Positions 51,601 through 63,448 of a DNA stretch of 64,000 nt are shown here, piece by piece; within the stretch, counting starts at the first letter, position 1; each line of letters opens with the position of its first letter. The position numbers and the translations under genes were made by a program. The notes beneath the pieces are model-generated. The model saw only the letters and a program-made list of their open reading frames with translations, was not told the DNA's origin and did no database searches. The stretch is from Globodera rostochiensis (lineage: Eukaryota; Nematoda; Chromadorea; Rhabditida; Heteroderidae), in the NCBI GenBank assembly GCA_018350325.1, contig JAEVLN010000014.1:832001-896000 (forward strand). Reading direction: 5' to 3'.

Positions 51601-54600
51601 CTCCAAACTGCAGGTGGAGAGAGAATCTTGTCTCTTTATTCTGCGATTGTTTTGATCTATTGGTTGATTGATCATGAACTGATCGGGCTCCAATCAAGCA
51701 TCTCTAATCATGTTAGCGGGGTGTATCGATTTGATCATGTTAGGGGGTGATTGAATCATGTCAAACGTGAAAAATGGTGCTGATCAGTGTGATATTTGTG
51801 TGTGTACGTTTACAGCTGCGCGACGTGCTTCGTACCATCCGCGAGTACGCCTTCCGGACCAGCGAATTCCCGCTGATTCTGTCCATTGAGGACAATTGTT
51901 CGCTGCCCGCCCAGCGTCAGATGGCCGTCGACATCAAGCTGGTGCTGGGTGATCTGTTGCTGACCGCGCCCGTCTCGCGCGACGAGTGGCAGGTGAGGCT
52001 TTGGCATTTCTAAAGTTTTTGGGCATTGCCCCACGGTGATCTCGAAATTAAAAATGCCATTTACCTATACTAGAAATTTAAATTGGTACAAATAAATTTA
52101 ATTGAAAATCAAATAAATTTTATTTAAAGAAAAAGAGTCATTTTTTTAGCTTCCTTCGCCTGCAGCGTTAAGGCGCAAAATCATTTTGAAGCACAAAAAG
52201 TTGCAGCTGCACAACGACACGGACGCAGTGCTTTCTGCGCACAGTGTGGAGGACGAGTTGGAGCAGGACAACATTTTGAGCAGACGCTGCACCAAAAAGG
52301 GCGTCCTTTGGCTGAGAGAGGACGGCACCAGCGGCAGCAGTGCCAATGCCAATGCCAACGGTGTTCATCAACAATCGAATCAGCAACAATGGCACAAACA
52401 CATTTTCGGTAAGGACATTTGTTGGTGGGTTCAGCAGCAGGACCAGAAGATCACTCTTCTCACTAAACAAATTACGCTTTCCTCCCATTTTTGTTTTGTT
52501 CAACGATCGCCTCTGCTATTTGCTGCAACGAGTTGAAGACGTACCCGCAGCATCGGGATCAACAACAACGCGAGCGGCATCGGGAAGCATCGCAAATGAT
52601 GGCACGAGTGAATTTGGCACGTTAAATGGTCGCGGCATCGCAAACGGTGGGCAACGCAAACTTTTGGCAGGACGGGAGGACAGTTTGAACAGTCAGTCGG
52701 ACGACACGTACTTGGTGGGGACATTTAGCCTGAACGTCTCCAAATTCGTCACAACAACAAAATTCTGTTTCAGGACGAATCGGCGGGTCCAATGGCAGCG
52801 GACGCGTGCGCGGACGCCCACGTTGCGGAGGAGTGGTTCCACGGCAAAGTGGACCGGGAGGAGGCCAAGGCGCGGCTGTTGGCGGCACATCACAACGGCA
52901 GCAGCGGCGGCGGCACCAACGACGGACTGTTCCTGGTCCGCGAGTCCACAACGTTCATCGGCGACTTCACGCTGTCCTTTGTGCATGGCGGCGGTGTCCA
53001 CCACTGTCGCATCAAAGGTGGCACAAATGTTGTTTTGTTGCCAACTAAATGACAATTAAGAGGTGTCCACGGTGATTCATTGTCTGATCTGTTGATCAGC
53101 GATTGGGATCATGAGTTCTGATCTGGCCTGTTCAAAATAAATTACCTATAATATAATACGATAGAAAAGATCGTTTTTTGTTTCGTTGTGCCCGCCCTAC
53201 AGGGATGCCCCGTCGGCATTTTGGCACATGCCCTAAGGGGAAGCCCTAAGGGGAAAACATTTTGGCCCACATGCCCTAAGGGGAAAAGCGAAAAGCTTCA
53301 CTCGAATATAATTAATACACATTTACAGCGTCCATTTCGACGGGCGGCGAGCGCAAATACCATCTGCTGGACTCGGTGAAGCGGGACACGCTGTACGAAC
53401 TGATCAGCTTTTACACGCGCAACGCGCTCGACACGCCCAACTTCAAGGTGTTCATTATCATTTTTTGCAGATCGAATTGGAGACCACCAGAAGTTGGGCA
53501 CGTTTTTCATAACTCGAATATCGGCGTTCTGTACGTTTAGACTTATCTGCAAACGCCGTGCCCGCAACCGCAGCCCCATCTCGGCAAGCCATGGTTTAGC
53601 GCTCATGCGGACACGGAACAGGCGGAAAAGCTGCTCAACGCGGTGCCAATGGACGGCGCTTTTCTGGTCCGGTACAGTAGCACAGACAAGACGGTGTTCG
53701 TCGTGTCGTTACGGTATTTTGAACATTATTGTGAATGATTGATAGTGTTGATCGATCGGCGGTTTATACTTTTTATTAATTGCTTCAGAATTGACAACAA
53801 ATTGTGCCATTATCGTCTGAAGCGTGAGGGGCGTCTGTTTGTGATGGCACAACGAATGTTCGACAGTCTGTGCCAGCTGGTGGACTTTTATGCGGAAAAT
53901 CCGTTTGTGCGCGGTGTTTCCCTCAAATTTCCGATCAACGAGCAAACAGTTCGCGCGCCAAAAAAATTGCATTCAGCTTCAAAAATTCCGATTCAGATCA
54001 GCCAATACACTGATCAGAATGGCGGCCAATTGCAGCTGGACGGCTTTTACGTCGATTTGAACAATTTGGACAAAGAGGTAAGTGTTGGTTGACATTTTTA
54101 CATCGAACTTCTTGATCAGATCAGGTTTAAGGATAGGATTAGGTGTCACTAATCCGGGTCAGAGTCTCCCACTTAATAACCGATCAATGCCCACCAAACT
54201 GATCATGATTTGATGATCATCGTGATTTGATAAAGCCTCCAACTGATCATGAGAACCCACAAATCCAATCATGATCTGATCAAAGCACACTAATCCAACC
54301 AATGGAAAAATATGAATTGTTAAAATTAAAGTTTCGCGTGGAGGCTATCGAATCATTTGATGGAGTTGGAGATGAACATCAGCTGTCGTCTTTAGAATTC
54401 AAACGCGATCAGCAACAATCATTTTCACCGCTCAGTTTTCCCATCGGTGCGCACATCACTGTGCTGTCGATGGACAAAAATGATGTTCATGTTGATAATG
54501 ATGATGTAGATGATCAGAAGAACAACATTTACGAGGGTCGATGGGTGGGACGGCACAACGACAAAGTGAGCAGAGTGAATGAATGATTTTGGCATTATTT

Positions 54601-57600
54601 TTTACATCAGACCGGATGGTTTCCGGCCAAATGTGTGCGCAAATTGGGCGGTGCAACAAATGGGGCGACGGACAGCAGCAATAACACCCTCAACTATGGC
54701 ACCATCGAACTTGCCGGCACCACTTTTAAACAGGTAGTGAACAGGGATGCCAGATCACCAACGAGAAATGGCATTGTAATGGCAAACTTTTCTTAACGAA
54801 TTTCAAAAAAACCATTTTTTTTTTAGAATTCTGTTTCAGGGGAGGGGGGTCGGCGGTGCCGATAGGCGCCGCCGAGAAAATTTTGAATTTTTGACTCCAA
54901 AAACTTCAAATTGTGCGAGGCGCACTATCTCCGACAAAGCCTCATTTTTCCCTCAAAAAATGAGAATTTTCCCCAAAGTTCCAAGAAATGGCAAAATAAT
55001 GGCAAGTGTGGAGCAGTCAAAACAATTCTCGCCTTATAATTATTCTTTAATTTTCGGTTTTGATTAAATATTTCGGTGGTTTGAAAGCGAAACCTAACCC
55101 CTGCTTGAAGTCATAGAAAATGGCGCCAATTGAAATTAGCGGCACCAAAATGAAGCCAGCCATTTTATAATGGATAGCCTTGGCGCCAGGGATCAGACGA
55201 GATTCTCGACAAAATCTCGGTCTCAAAAAATCTCGTGAAGCTCATTTTTAGTCGAGCGAGCTCTCGAGGTCGAGATTTTTCGAGATCCTCGAGACGAGAT
55301 CTCGTCTCGACCGGGCTCTAGTGCAAACACTTTCTGCTCGTATCCCAAACTGTTCAACCATCGCGCCTCCAATATCTGATCACCAATCAATCCCCCCACT
55401 TTCCCCGCTTAAGTGCGAAGATTCTGACCCTGACGACCGTTCGCGTTGCGGCAGTCGTCCGTTCGCGTTTCGCATTACGTTGGCCCAGTCGCATTGGGAC
55501 ATGCGCGAGTACGTGCTGGCGGCTGACAGTCGCGAGGAGTTGGACGAATGGCTGTGCGCCTGTCAGCAAATGGCTGCGAACGCCAGCGACAAAATGCGCC
55601 AGCTGCGCAGTCGCGAGAAACAGTCGCGCATCGCCAGCGAACTGTCCAGCCTCGTGGTCGGGGAGGGGGGGGGGATGTTTTGTCCACAACATTTTGATAA
55701 TCCCCAGAAAATTTTCAAAAATTTTGTTTGAAATCCGTTTAAATCTCAATGGCTTTGCGTCCATCCTTGAGGGAGGAGATCAGATCACTTTTAGGATCAA
55801 TGATCACACACAATTCCGACACCAATTTATTCAAAATGATGGATTAATTACAGATATATTGCCAAGCGGTGCCGTTCAACGCCGACTTTGAATTGCAAGA
55901 CTCGCGAACCTCCTTCTACGAGATGTGTTCATTTAGGTGGGTCAAATTTGAACAAAATCCCGAATAGAATTTTGGAGCCCCGAGGGCCGATCAAGAATCT
56001 CGACGAGTTCTCGGTCGATCGGTTCGGACTCCCTTGTTTCGTTTGCCAGTGAATCCCCAGCGTTCGAGAATCTCGACTTTTCAGCGAGTCCAAACATGAC
56101 AAGTTGGTGGAGCGTGGACTGCAGTTGTTCAACAAGCGTCAGCTGTCCCGCGTGTACCCGCAGGCGAGCCGCTTCACCTCCACCAACTTCAGCCCGATGC
56201 CGATGTGGAACAGCGGATGCCATATGGTGGCACTGAACTTCCAGACGGGCGACAAATCCATGCAGCTCAACGCGGGCCGGTTCATGGCGAACGGATGGTG
56301 CTGCTGCTGCTTCTTTTATTTTTTTGAAAACAAAATTCAACATAATTGAAGCTGCGGCTATGTGCTAAAGCCTCGGTATCTGATGGACGAAACGTTTGCC
56401 ATTGGCGGGGCCCGCGAGCAGCAACAACAGCAGCAGCAGATGTTCAACCCTCCACTCACCACGCTTAATCAACGTCCGTCATTGTCGAGCAGCACTTTCG
56501 AAGGTTGGCGCGTTACCATCGCTGGAACTAATGCATAAAAATTGTTTCAGTTGATTCGTCGGACAAATTGAAGAAGGGCGTAAAGCAACTGAACGATGAG
56601 CACCCAAAAATGAGCAGCAAAAAGAATGGCGGCACTTTTGCTGAAGATCCATCTTTTGGGGAAACAAATTCGTCAAAATCCCGTCCTGTTCAGTCAGTTC
56701 AACACCAAAATCACCAACGGCAAAAGTCAAAGGTGCTTTGATAACGCTATATTTTGGTGTATTATTTACTATAATATATTTGAAATCAGATTGAACTGAA
56801 TATTCCCGTGAATGCTTTTCGGACATCCGAAATCGGACATTCGGAATTGGAAAGGAACAACCATTTGAACTTGTTCACCTTTCTTTAGCAGTCATTGGGC
56901 GTTGGAAGTGCCGGAGGCAGTTGTCCGATCGCGTTAAGCGTTTTGGTAATCGCCGGAAGGCATTTGTCGCGCTCCGGTGCCTGCGACAAGGGCGGGGGCA
57001 TCTGTTCGCCCTGCGTGGAGTTGGAGCTGCTCGGCTTTACACATGACGCTCGAACGTTGCGGACCAACACGATCAGTGAGTGGGCGATATTGGATCAGGA
57101 AATTTGGATGCCATCCCTCTAACTTTTTGTTCAGCCTCCAATGGACTGAACCCGGTGTGGCAGGAACGCTTCGTGTTCCATGTTCGGCACCCGGAGATGG
57201 CACTTTTACGCTTTCATGTCGAGGACGGCGACTTTGTGGGGCCCAAGACGGACCCGTTCATTGGCCAAGCGGTGTTTTCGCTGGACTCTGTCCGCAGCGG
57301 TTTCCGCTCCGTGCCACTCCGGAACCAGTTCAGCGAACCGTTGGAGCTCTCCGCACTGCTCGTCCATGTCGAAATTCGGTGATTTCCATCATCATATTTA
57401 TTGTTCATCGACGCGTCCGATCATGATCTGACTTTCTGGGATTTTTAATCATTATTTTTCAGCACTTGGGAGCCACCTTTTTTGCATGGCATTGGCTTTC
57501 CAACATCGTCGGGCCGACGGTCCAACTCCAACTCGCTCCCGTCCAGTTCATCTTCGTCTTCCATGCTGAGCGGCTTAACCACAACTTTTGGACAACACGG

Positions 57601-58375
57601 GTAAAAGAAATGGCACATTTGTTTCTCTGTTTTAATTACCCATTTTAGCACATTAAATCACAGCAAATCCATTGACAAAGCCGCCCAGCAACAGTGCGGT
57701 CCGCCCATTCACAACCCGCACAAATTGCTCCAGGCGGGACGTTCAATTCTTGCCCCGGAGCGTCGCACTTCCTTAGTCATCGCCGATGGCATTTCATCAA
57801 ACTCCGCTGCTGCCGCTGTTGGTGCCAACGAGGAAATCATTGGCCAGCATTTGCCGCCTCTTCTGCGCGGACCGTTGAACCGGAACGGCTCGCTGGAAAC
57901 AGCGCCATCTCATCAGCAGATGAACAGCTTGAATTCCCGTTCGATAAGCGTGGAATCCGGAGAGTGCGTTTTTTATTCCCCCCAATTTAAATTGGAATTT
58001 GTGTGTTTCCCATGATTCGAAACAAAGCCTCCAAAAATAATCGGGCGGGGATTCCGGCTTGGGCTTGCGACCAATCCCGAACATTTTTTCGGGATCCCGC
58101 GGGTTTTTATGGAATTGAGAAACCCGGGCCCGATCAATCCCCAACAAAAATCAAAGTAGGGGCCGGTCGGGATTCCAATTCAATCCCGAGAAAATCCGGC
58201 CTTCTCTAGTCCATACTTAGGAACACATTGACTGATCGGTGGTGTTAATGATAATCTTCCCGCTTTTGTTCTCCGTTTAAGCAATGTGAAGCCGTTGTTG
58301 TCCTCGGCCAGAAAGACGGGCACCAACACCCTCCGGCGCATTTTTCGACTTGGTGGAAAGCAAAATGACAAATAA
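48654..58375 (+). CDS. plc-3: Phosphoinositide phospholipase C gamma
   Basis: Cytosolic and membrane-recruited enzyme that splits PIP2 into IP3 and diacylglycerol downstream of tyrosine kinases (family knowledge). From [10 protein letters not shown] with a Gly/Ala-rich leader: PH domain ([19 protein letters not shown] to VERWLRKR), EF-hand region ([15 protein letters not shown]), X box ([17 protein letters not shown] with the first catalytic His, [21 protein letters not shown] with the second, [17 protein letters not shown]), split PH half, N-SH2 ([24 protein letters not shown]), C-SH2 ([25 protein letters not shown]), SH3 (VEAIESFDG to [12 protein letters not shown]), second PH half ([18 protein letters not shown]), Y box ([32 protein letters not shown]), a Gln tract, and C2 ([13 protein letters not shown] to [12 protein letters not shown]). 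A Ser-rich tail ends LGGKQNDK. Catalytic and phosphotyrosine-binding residues are retained. AATAAA at 58646-58651. Confidence 0.96.
49411..49494. repeat. Three tandem copies of a 28-bp unit in a phospholipase intron
   Basis: The unit starts GCACACAAATGATCTAAAAT and ends ATCGATTT or ATCGATTG. Three copies lie head to tail with at most one or two differences. Confidence 0.85.
53211..53292. repeat. Short CCCTAAGGGG repeat in the intron between SH2 exons
   Basis: GCCCTAAGGGGAA occurs three times, with CATTTTGGCCCACATG and CATTTTGGCACATG between copies. The core CCTAAGG is nearly palindromic. Confidence 0.7.
54835..55320. repeat. Degenerate repeat block with self-complementary GAGATCTCG words in a phospholipase intron
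   Basis: From 55197 to 55320 the sequence repeats GAGATT-TCTCG and CTCGAGACGAGATCTCGTC words that are reverse complements of one another, recalling the CTCGAG-rich minisatellite at 46310-47025. The left part has GGCGCCGCCGAGAAAATT, matched near 45938. Confidence 0.6.
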
Positions 58376-59617
58376 ATCCAAACAATTATTTTTTTTCTTT
58401 CCCATTTAATATGTTCGATTCGCTCGCATTCCTTTCCCGAATTTGTTTTGTGAATTCCGTTGAACTTTTTGCCATATTTTTGTTTATAAATGAAAACACT
58501 TTTTTTGCATTGAACGGCTTCCGTAACGCGTTAGGTCAGTTTCGGGTCTAAATCCGGCGAATTATTTTTTTGGTATTTCTGGCTGCTTTTGCCCCGGGAA
58601 AATCTTTAAAAAATTTTTTTGTCTGCTTCTCTCCAGAATAAGTTCAATAAAAAATCATCATCAAATCGACGTTAAACGTTCATAAGCTATAAACAAAACA
58701 AAAAATTCTTTTGCGCGGTCGGGCGTCCCCGACCACTTTCCAAAAATTTCATGGGAATTTTGCATCCATGAGACGACCCATCCACATGCACGCAGACGAC
58801 GACAGACGAATTGAAAAAGGTCGTTGATTTAAGGAATTGGTGAATATTTTATGTATGGGGTTCAAAAAGTCTAACAAAAAAGAACAGATGAATGCAGAGA
58901 TAGCAACAAAAAGCGTGGAATAGTGAAGGAAATGGAGAGGAAAAGAAGAGAGAGTAAAGACAGACACTACGGGCGAGAGAGGCAGAGAGTGCAAATAAAA
59001 AAAATAGTGTGTGACAGACAGCGAGAGCAATATGTCTAACAATTCGACGGCTGAAATTCTCCTCGATGATGCGTTTAAGCCGGCAATCCTCGGGAATTGG
59101 AGTCCCGATTTAAAATGCATATTTTTTAGGGTAAAAATATGTCGTAGAACACGAATCCGAGCTCAGGTTTTGCAAATGTCGAAGCCCGAACCCGAATTCG
59201 AACATTTACTTGAACAAATCTCCCCCTATTTTCAAAAAAATAATAAAACGGAAAAGGCAACAATACATATGCATTTTGAACGATTTTGTTACAGATAATC
59301 GGTTTTGAAAAAAAAAAATCAATTTTCTGAAATTGTTCGAAATCGGGTCGAAACGAAGAGAGATTCGACTTACGACGCCGAAAACTTAAGCTTTACGATT
59401 AACTTTTTCTATGTTGATTTAATCCAATTTCTATGATTTTTCTGAAGGTGCAGTCAGCACCGAGTACCTGGGCCGGGCCCAGCTTTTTCCAAATTTATAA
59501 TGTCTCAAAATAGATTTGAATTTCTACGGCTTTGAACCATTTGCTTTTTTCAATTTGTATAGGCAAGGATTTCCAAATTTTATTTGCCCTATAAGAGTCC
59601 GTGCTTCAACGTTGACG
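58376..59617. other. Gene-free stretch between phospholipase C gamma and the LOTUS-like gene
   Basis: Holds the phospholipase 3' untranslated region (AATAAA at 58646-58651), a purine-rich AGAGAG tract near 58915-59030, and from about 59148 a dispersed repeat. A frame starting at 59032 (MSNNSTAEILLDDAFKPAIL) looks fairly coding-like, but it runs into that repeat, so it was not called as an exon. Confidence 0.5.
59148..59345. repeat. Dispersed repeat, copy 1 (second copy at 63640-63790)
   Basis: AACACGAATCCGAGCTC, TTTTGCAAATGTCGAA, CCCGAACCCGAAT and GAACAAATCTCCCCC occur in the same order in both places. Here the copy continues into an ATTGTTCGAAATCGGGTC segment like the centres of the inverted repeats at 2797, 10191 and 28465. 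Confidence 0.75.
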
Positions 59618-61403
59618 ATGATGAAGAATGACGAGGAATGGAACAATGTTTGGAAGCAGCTGAAGACCAAACTCCACTCGACGATGGTCGCCTTCGGAAG
59701 CGGCTCGGTGTCGTTGCCCAAATTGATGGATACGTTCAGGTTTCTTATGCCTTTTTGTGTGCACGACAATTAGAAGTATTGTTTGTGCCATAACCGGTCT
59801 AGGCCGGACCGGATTTTTTGTTTGGTTTTGTTTTGGGGACCGGTAGCATAAAGCGGGGTGATTTTCGGGATTTATAGTTTTAACTTTTTGCTTTCGGTTT
59901 CTAGTCACTAAATTCTGCTTTTTAGGAATGATTGGAGCACCGAGTTGACCTCCTACGCCGTTCGGCTCGGCTACGGTTCCAACGACGGGGCGGTGTACAA
60001 AATGTTGCTGACGATGCCCGATGAAATTGAGAGCGGATTCATTTCGGCAACGGCCACTCTCGCGTTCAAAGTGGTCCCGAAGGCGGAGACCAACGACAAC
60101 CTTTCAAAAATAGACAAAAGCAACCAATACCAAATGTTTGTGTGGTTTCGTGTTGTGTTATGTTGGGCGGACAGGGGAAAACATTTCCAAAACGGTCATA
60201 TTAGTGCTGGGCTCGGGCGAAATACACCCATTTGCTTAAGAATCTGATCAATTAAAATCTGTTTTTGAAAACAATCTTGGCTTACCTTGGGCCATAGAAA
60301 TTGTTTTTGAAGCGAGATTAAAAATAGGCCTAAAATTCAGTGACCAGAGAATTGCGCGTGCACAGCGTCGGACGTCCAATGGCCACCACAACTTCAACAA
60401 CACATTCCATGCACAGCCGTCGATGATGCCGTCAACGCGGCCGCCCTTCGCTTTGAGCGGTCTAATGCAAAACGCGCCACGATTGTCGAGGCCACCACCG
60501 TAACGATTTATTTGTTTTGTTTTTTTGGGCGGGACGGCTATAAAGCCAGCGATTTTGCTGGTTTAAAGGGTAATAAAAAGTCTAATAGAACTCATTTGCT
60601 CTTTGAAAAGGGTCCCGATTAAATCTCCGGCGGCACATTCCGGACCGCTGGGTCAGCCTAAAAAACTATTGGAAATGATCATAGTTCTATAAAAGTGTTT
60701 GTTTTTGTGTTTGTGTCCCGGGGCGTTGCGTTCACCCTAGAAGGTTAAACCCCAACTATGGGCACAAAAAAGCATTTGGCGTGATCCGTCTGATGTTTTG
60801 GAATTTTCAGTGAGCAGCGAAAGAAGACGCGTGCACAGCGTCGGTCGTCCGCTGGCCACCACAACTTCAACAACACATTCCATGCACAGCCGTCGATGAT
60901 GCCATCGATTCCTCCGTCGCCATTGGCTTTGAGCGCTCCAATGCCAAGCCCATCAGAATGGCCGAGGCCGGCACTGTAAACTCCATGTTGGTAGAATACC
61001 ACTCAATTTTTACCCAAAATTCAGTGAACAACAAATTCAACAAATTATGCGCGCTTCGAAGCATAGGGCGTCCAATGGCAATCATCATCGCTCATTGGAA
61101 ACGATTGTGGTGGATGTGACGTCGTCGAATACGAGAATTGTCAATGTGACGTCATCGGATGAAACATTGGTAAAAGTGACGTCGTCGGATGGAACATTGG
61201 CGAAGGTGACGTCGTCGGATGGAACAATGGCGAAAGTGACGTCGTCGGATGAAACATTGGTAAAAGTGACGTCATCGGATGGAACATTGGCGAAAGTGAC
61301 GTCATCGGATGGAACATTGGCGAAAGTGACGTCGTCGGTTGATGATTGGGATTTGACTCTGGGGCTTTTGATCGAACAATTTACCCAATTGAAATTGAAA
61401 TGA
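59618..61403 (+). CDS. Small protein with LOTUS (OST-HTH)-like domain and three alternative last exons
   Basis: First exon 59618-59739: MMKNDEEWNNVWKQLKTKL, then VSLPKLMDTFR. Second exon 59926-60135 continues NDWSTELTSYAVRLGYGS, VYKMLLTMPDEI and ATATLAFKVVPKAE. The spacing of helix, LGYGS and LLTMPDEI resembles a LOTUS/OST-HTH winged helix, a fold used by germ-line RNA-regulating proteins; this match is weak. The donor at 60136 leaves two bases (phase 2). Three downstream acceptors, each TTCAG followed by TGA(C/G/A)CA, fit this phase: exon A 60341-60503, exon B 60811-60979, exon C 61025-61403, each with its own stop. A and B are clear duplicates (AQRR-S-GHHNFNNTFHAQPS); C begins similarly (KHRASNGNHHRS) and then diverges into decapeptide repeats. 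The body is about 111 residues plus 53 to 126. AATAAA at 61529-61534. Confidence 0.55.
61114..61347 (+). repeat. 30-bp tandem repeat coding VTSSDGTLAK-type decapeptides
   Basis: Eight in-frame copies of a 30-base unit beginning GTGACGTCGTCGGATGGAAC or GTGACGTCATCGGATG. They encode VTSSDGTLAK, VTSSDETLVK and similar. The unit contains TGACGTC(A/G), three times as the full palindrome TGACGTCA. Confidence 0.92.
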
Positions 61404-62001
61404 CTTGATTGTTTGATAGCTTGTGGACATTGGGACCGATTCTGACTTCCACAAGTTTGGCATTAATCCATTACAAATTTCAACGATAAAACTCTTTTAC
61501 TTTTTTTGTGTACTGATTTTTTGTCGTCAATAAAACAATTGTTTTCCCACCCCCATGATTTAAGACCAGCGACGGTGGGAGGGGAGGGGCATTCGGAGGT
61601 TGGGTCCAGTTAGTGGCCATCCTCATGCTAAAGTTATTTTGACCTTTTAAGTGTCACAAAGTTTCTTCCTCGTCGTCCAATTCTTGGCTACACTCCCTTT
61701 TGTGCTTCCCTCCCTATCTTTCTTCGGTTTTACCCCCACCCACTACGCCCCCACAGTGTGCGGCTTGGACAGCACCCAAACGTCCTCAACTCTAGCTCTC
61801 TTTATAGTTGCGGCAGCGTAAGCATCAATTTCTTTTGTCTCGAACAAAAAAATAATAATCAGAAGCCAAATATGAACAGATAAATGACAACAACCGGGGG
61901 ACACTTAGCACATAAATACAATACATACAGACAGACACACACAAACACACCTGCTAAGTGATTAGAAACCATTGTGAGACCAATCGATGATTTTTTCAGA
62001 A
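61404..62001. other. Intergenic stretch between convergent LOTUS-like and kinase genes
   Basis: Holds both 3' ends. AATAAA at 61529-61534 serves the plus-strand gene. There is a short CA-rich run near 61926-61950. No gene was seen. Confidence 0.55.
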
Positions 62002-63448
62002 TTAGTGGTGGCCCGGAAGGAAAATGTCCCTATCGAGGTTGGCCAACGTTGCGTCTTCCGGCATTTCCGTACCGTCCAGCAGCTTATTCCTATCAGCAAC
62101 CAACTGCTCAATGGGCCATGAATACTCTGCCGAACCGTTGATGAACTGATGCTAAATTTGCATGGATTCATTTATCAATTGAAGCAATAAAATTTAATGA
62201 ATTATTTTCATGACGGTATAAAAAATTGCAATAATGTTATTTTTTTACCCTTATTCTATGCCATTTTTTGCTCCAAAAAACCCACCGTCAGCAGCTGTGC
62301 AGCGCTCCACCGTTCGTCCGCACTTCTGACGAGGCACCGGCTCAGAAAGTCGTTGAACTGCTCTGACCATTGGAACGGCTGGAGAAGCATCGGCGGCTCC
62401 GCCTCTTGCAGTCGGCACAACACCAAATTCGGCTGCATGTTGTGGTTGGGCGGCTTCATCTGTGCCATTTCGATGCATGTGATGCCCAGTGACCAAATGT
62501 CCACTGAAAAAAAAAATGCATTTTTGGAGCCAATTATCTGATGATCGAATTCAGGAATAAGCTCAAATCCCCCACCTTTTCTCCCGTACGGCTGTTCTTT
62601 GGACTTCTCGTAGTCGATCACTTCGGGTGCCATCCAGTACGCGGAGCCGATGACGGACAAAGAACATTGCCGGTTGTTCTCCATGAGTAGTGCAGAGCCA
62701 AAGTCTGCTGGAAAACAACAAAAAAAAATCAGAAGAGACAAATCTACCAAAAAAAAAGAAGAAAAAACACTTGCCCAATTTGACGCATGACTCAAAGGTC
62801 AGCAAAATGTTGCTCGCCTTCAAGTTCCGGTGGATGATTTTGCGCACGTGGAGAAAATCGAGCGCCAGGCACAGCTTCCGTGTCACGTGTGCAATCTGCG
62901 GCTCGTTCAGCGGCTGTCCCCTCTTTGTCATCACTTCGGCCACGGAGCCGGCCTGGCATAGCTCAAAAACCAACTGAAAATAAATATCAAATTAATAACA
63001 CAAAAACAGAGCAGAAATAACAATTTGACTAAAAGAATCGATTAAAATGGGGGGCGGGAAATGTTTGCACCCGTAAACTGCACAAGTTCACAATTTTGAA
63101 CGTACGTAAAGATTTTGTTTGAAGTGATAGAATGCCATCAGCTTGATAATGTTCGGCTGGTCTCGACACTGTTTGAGTGCTTCAACTTCCGCCAGAAAGT
63201 CGTCGAGCTTTTCGTCACTTTGCAGAAGGATTATCTGAAAGGGAATTTTGTTTTGTTTTTATGGGAAAACATTTTTAGCGCTTCACTTTGCAAACGGCGA
63301 ACAATTCCTCGTCCTTGGCACAGCGAACCTTCACAACTCTGTTGCGCTCGCCCAAGCTTATGTAGTGCAACGGAGGCCATTCGTTGTGCAACGGGTTCAC
63401 TGGCTGATGAAACAATTGCGTGAACAGGCTGAACAATGGCATTGGCAT
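62002..63448 (-). CDS. SLK/STK10 (GCK-4)-type protein kinase domain with HRN motif, probable pseudokinase
   Basis: STE20 germinal-centre kinases of the SLK/STK10 group phosphorylate ERM-type cytoskeletal linkers (family knowledge). The start at 63448 gives MPMPLFSLFTQLFHQ; the next in-frame ATG at 63442 is possible. Residues about 29-57, YISLGERNRVVKVRC and LFAVCKVKR, replace the glycine loop but keep the ATP-binding Lys. The C helix is DDFLAEVEALKQC with its Glu. Then FELCQAGSVAEVM, IIHRNLKASNILL (HRD Asp changed to Asn, codon 62824-62826), VKLADFGSALL (DFG intact), GSAYWMAPEVIDYEKSK, VDIWSLGITCIEMAQMKPPN, and WSEQFNDFLSRCLV with DERWSAAQLL. It stops soon after the kinase fold (LPGHH), so the long coiled-coil tail of SLK/STK10 is absent. 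One intron appears to use a GC donor. Confidence 0.87.

Noticed and set aside
59032..59298. Open frame starting MSNNSTAEILLDDAFK
   Set aside because: The second half is a dispersed repeat also found at 63640; the first half alone could not be joined convincingly to the LOTUS-like gene, though it might be a leader exon.
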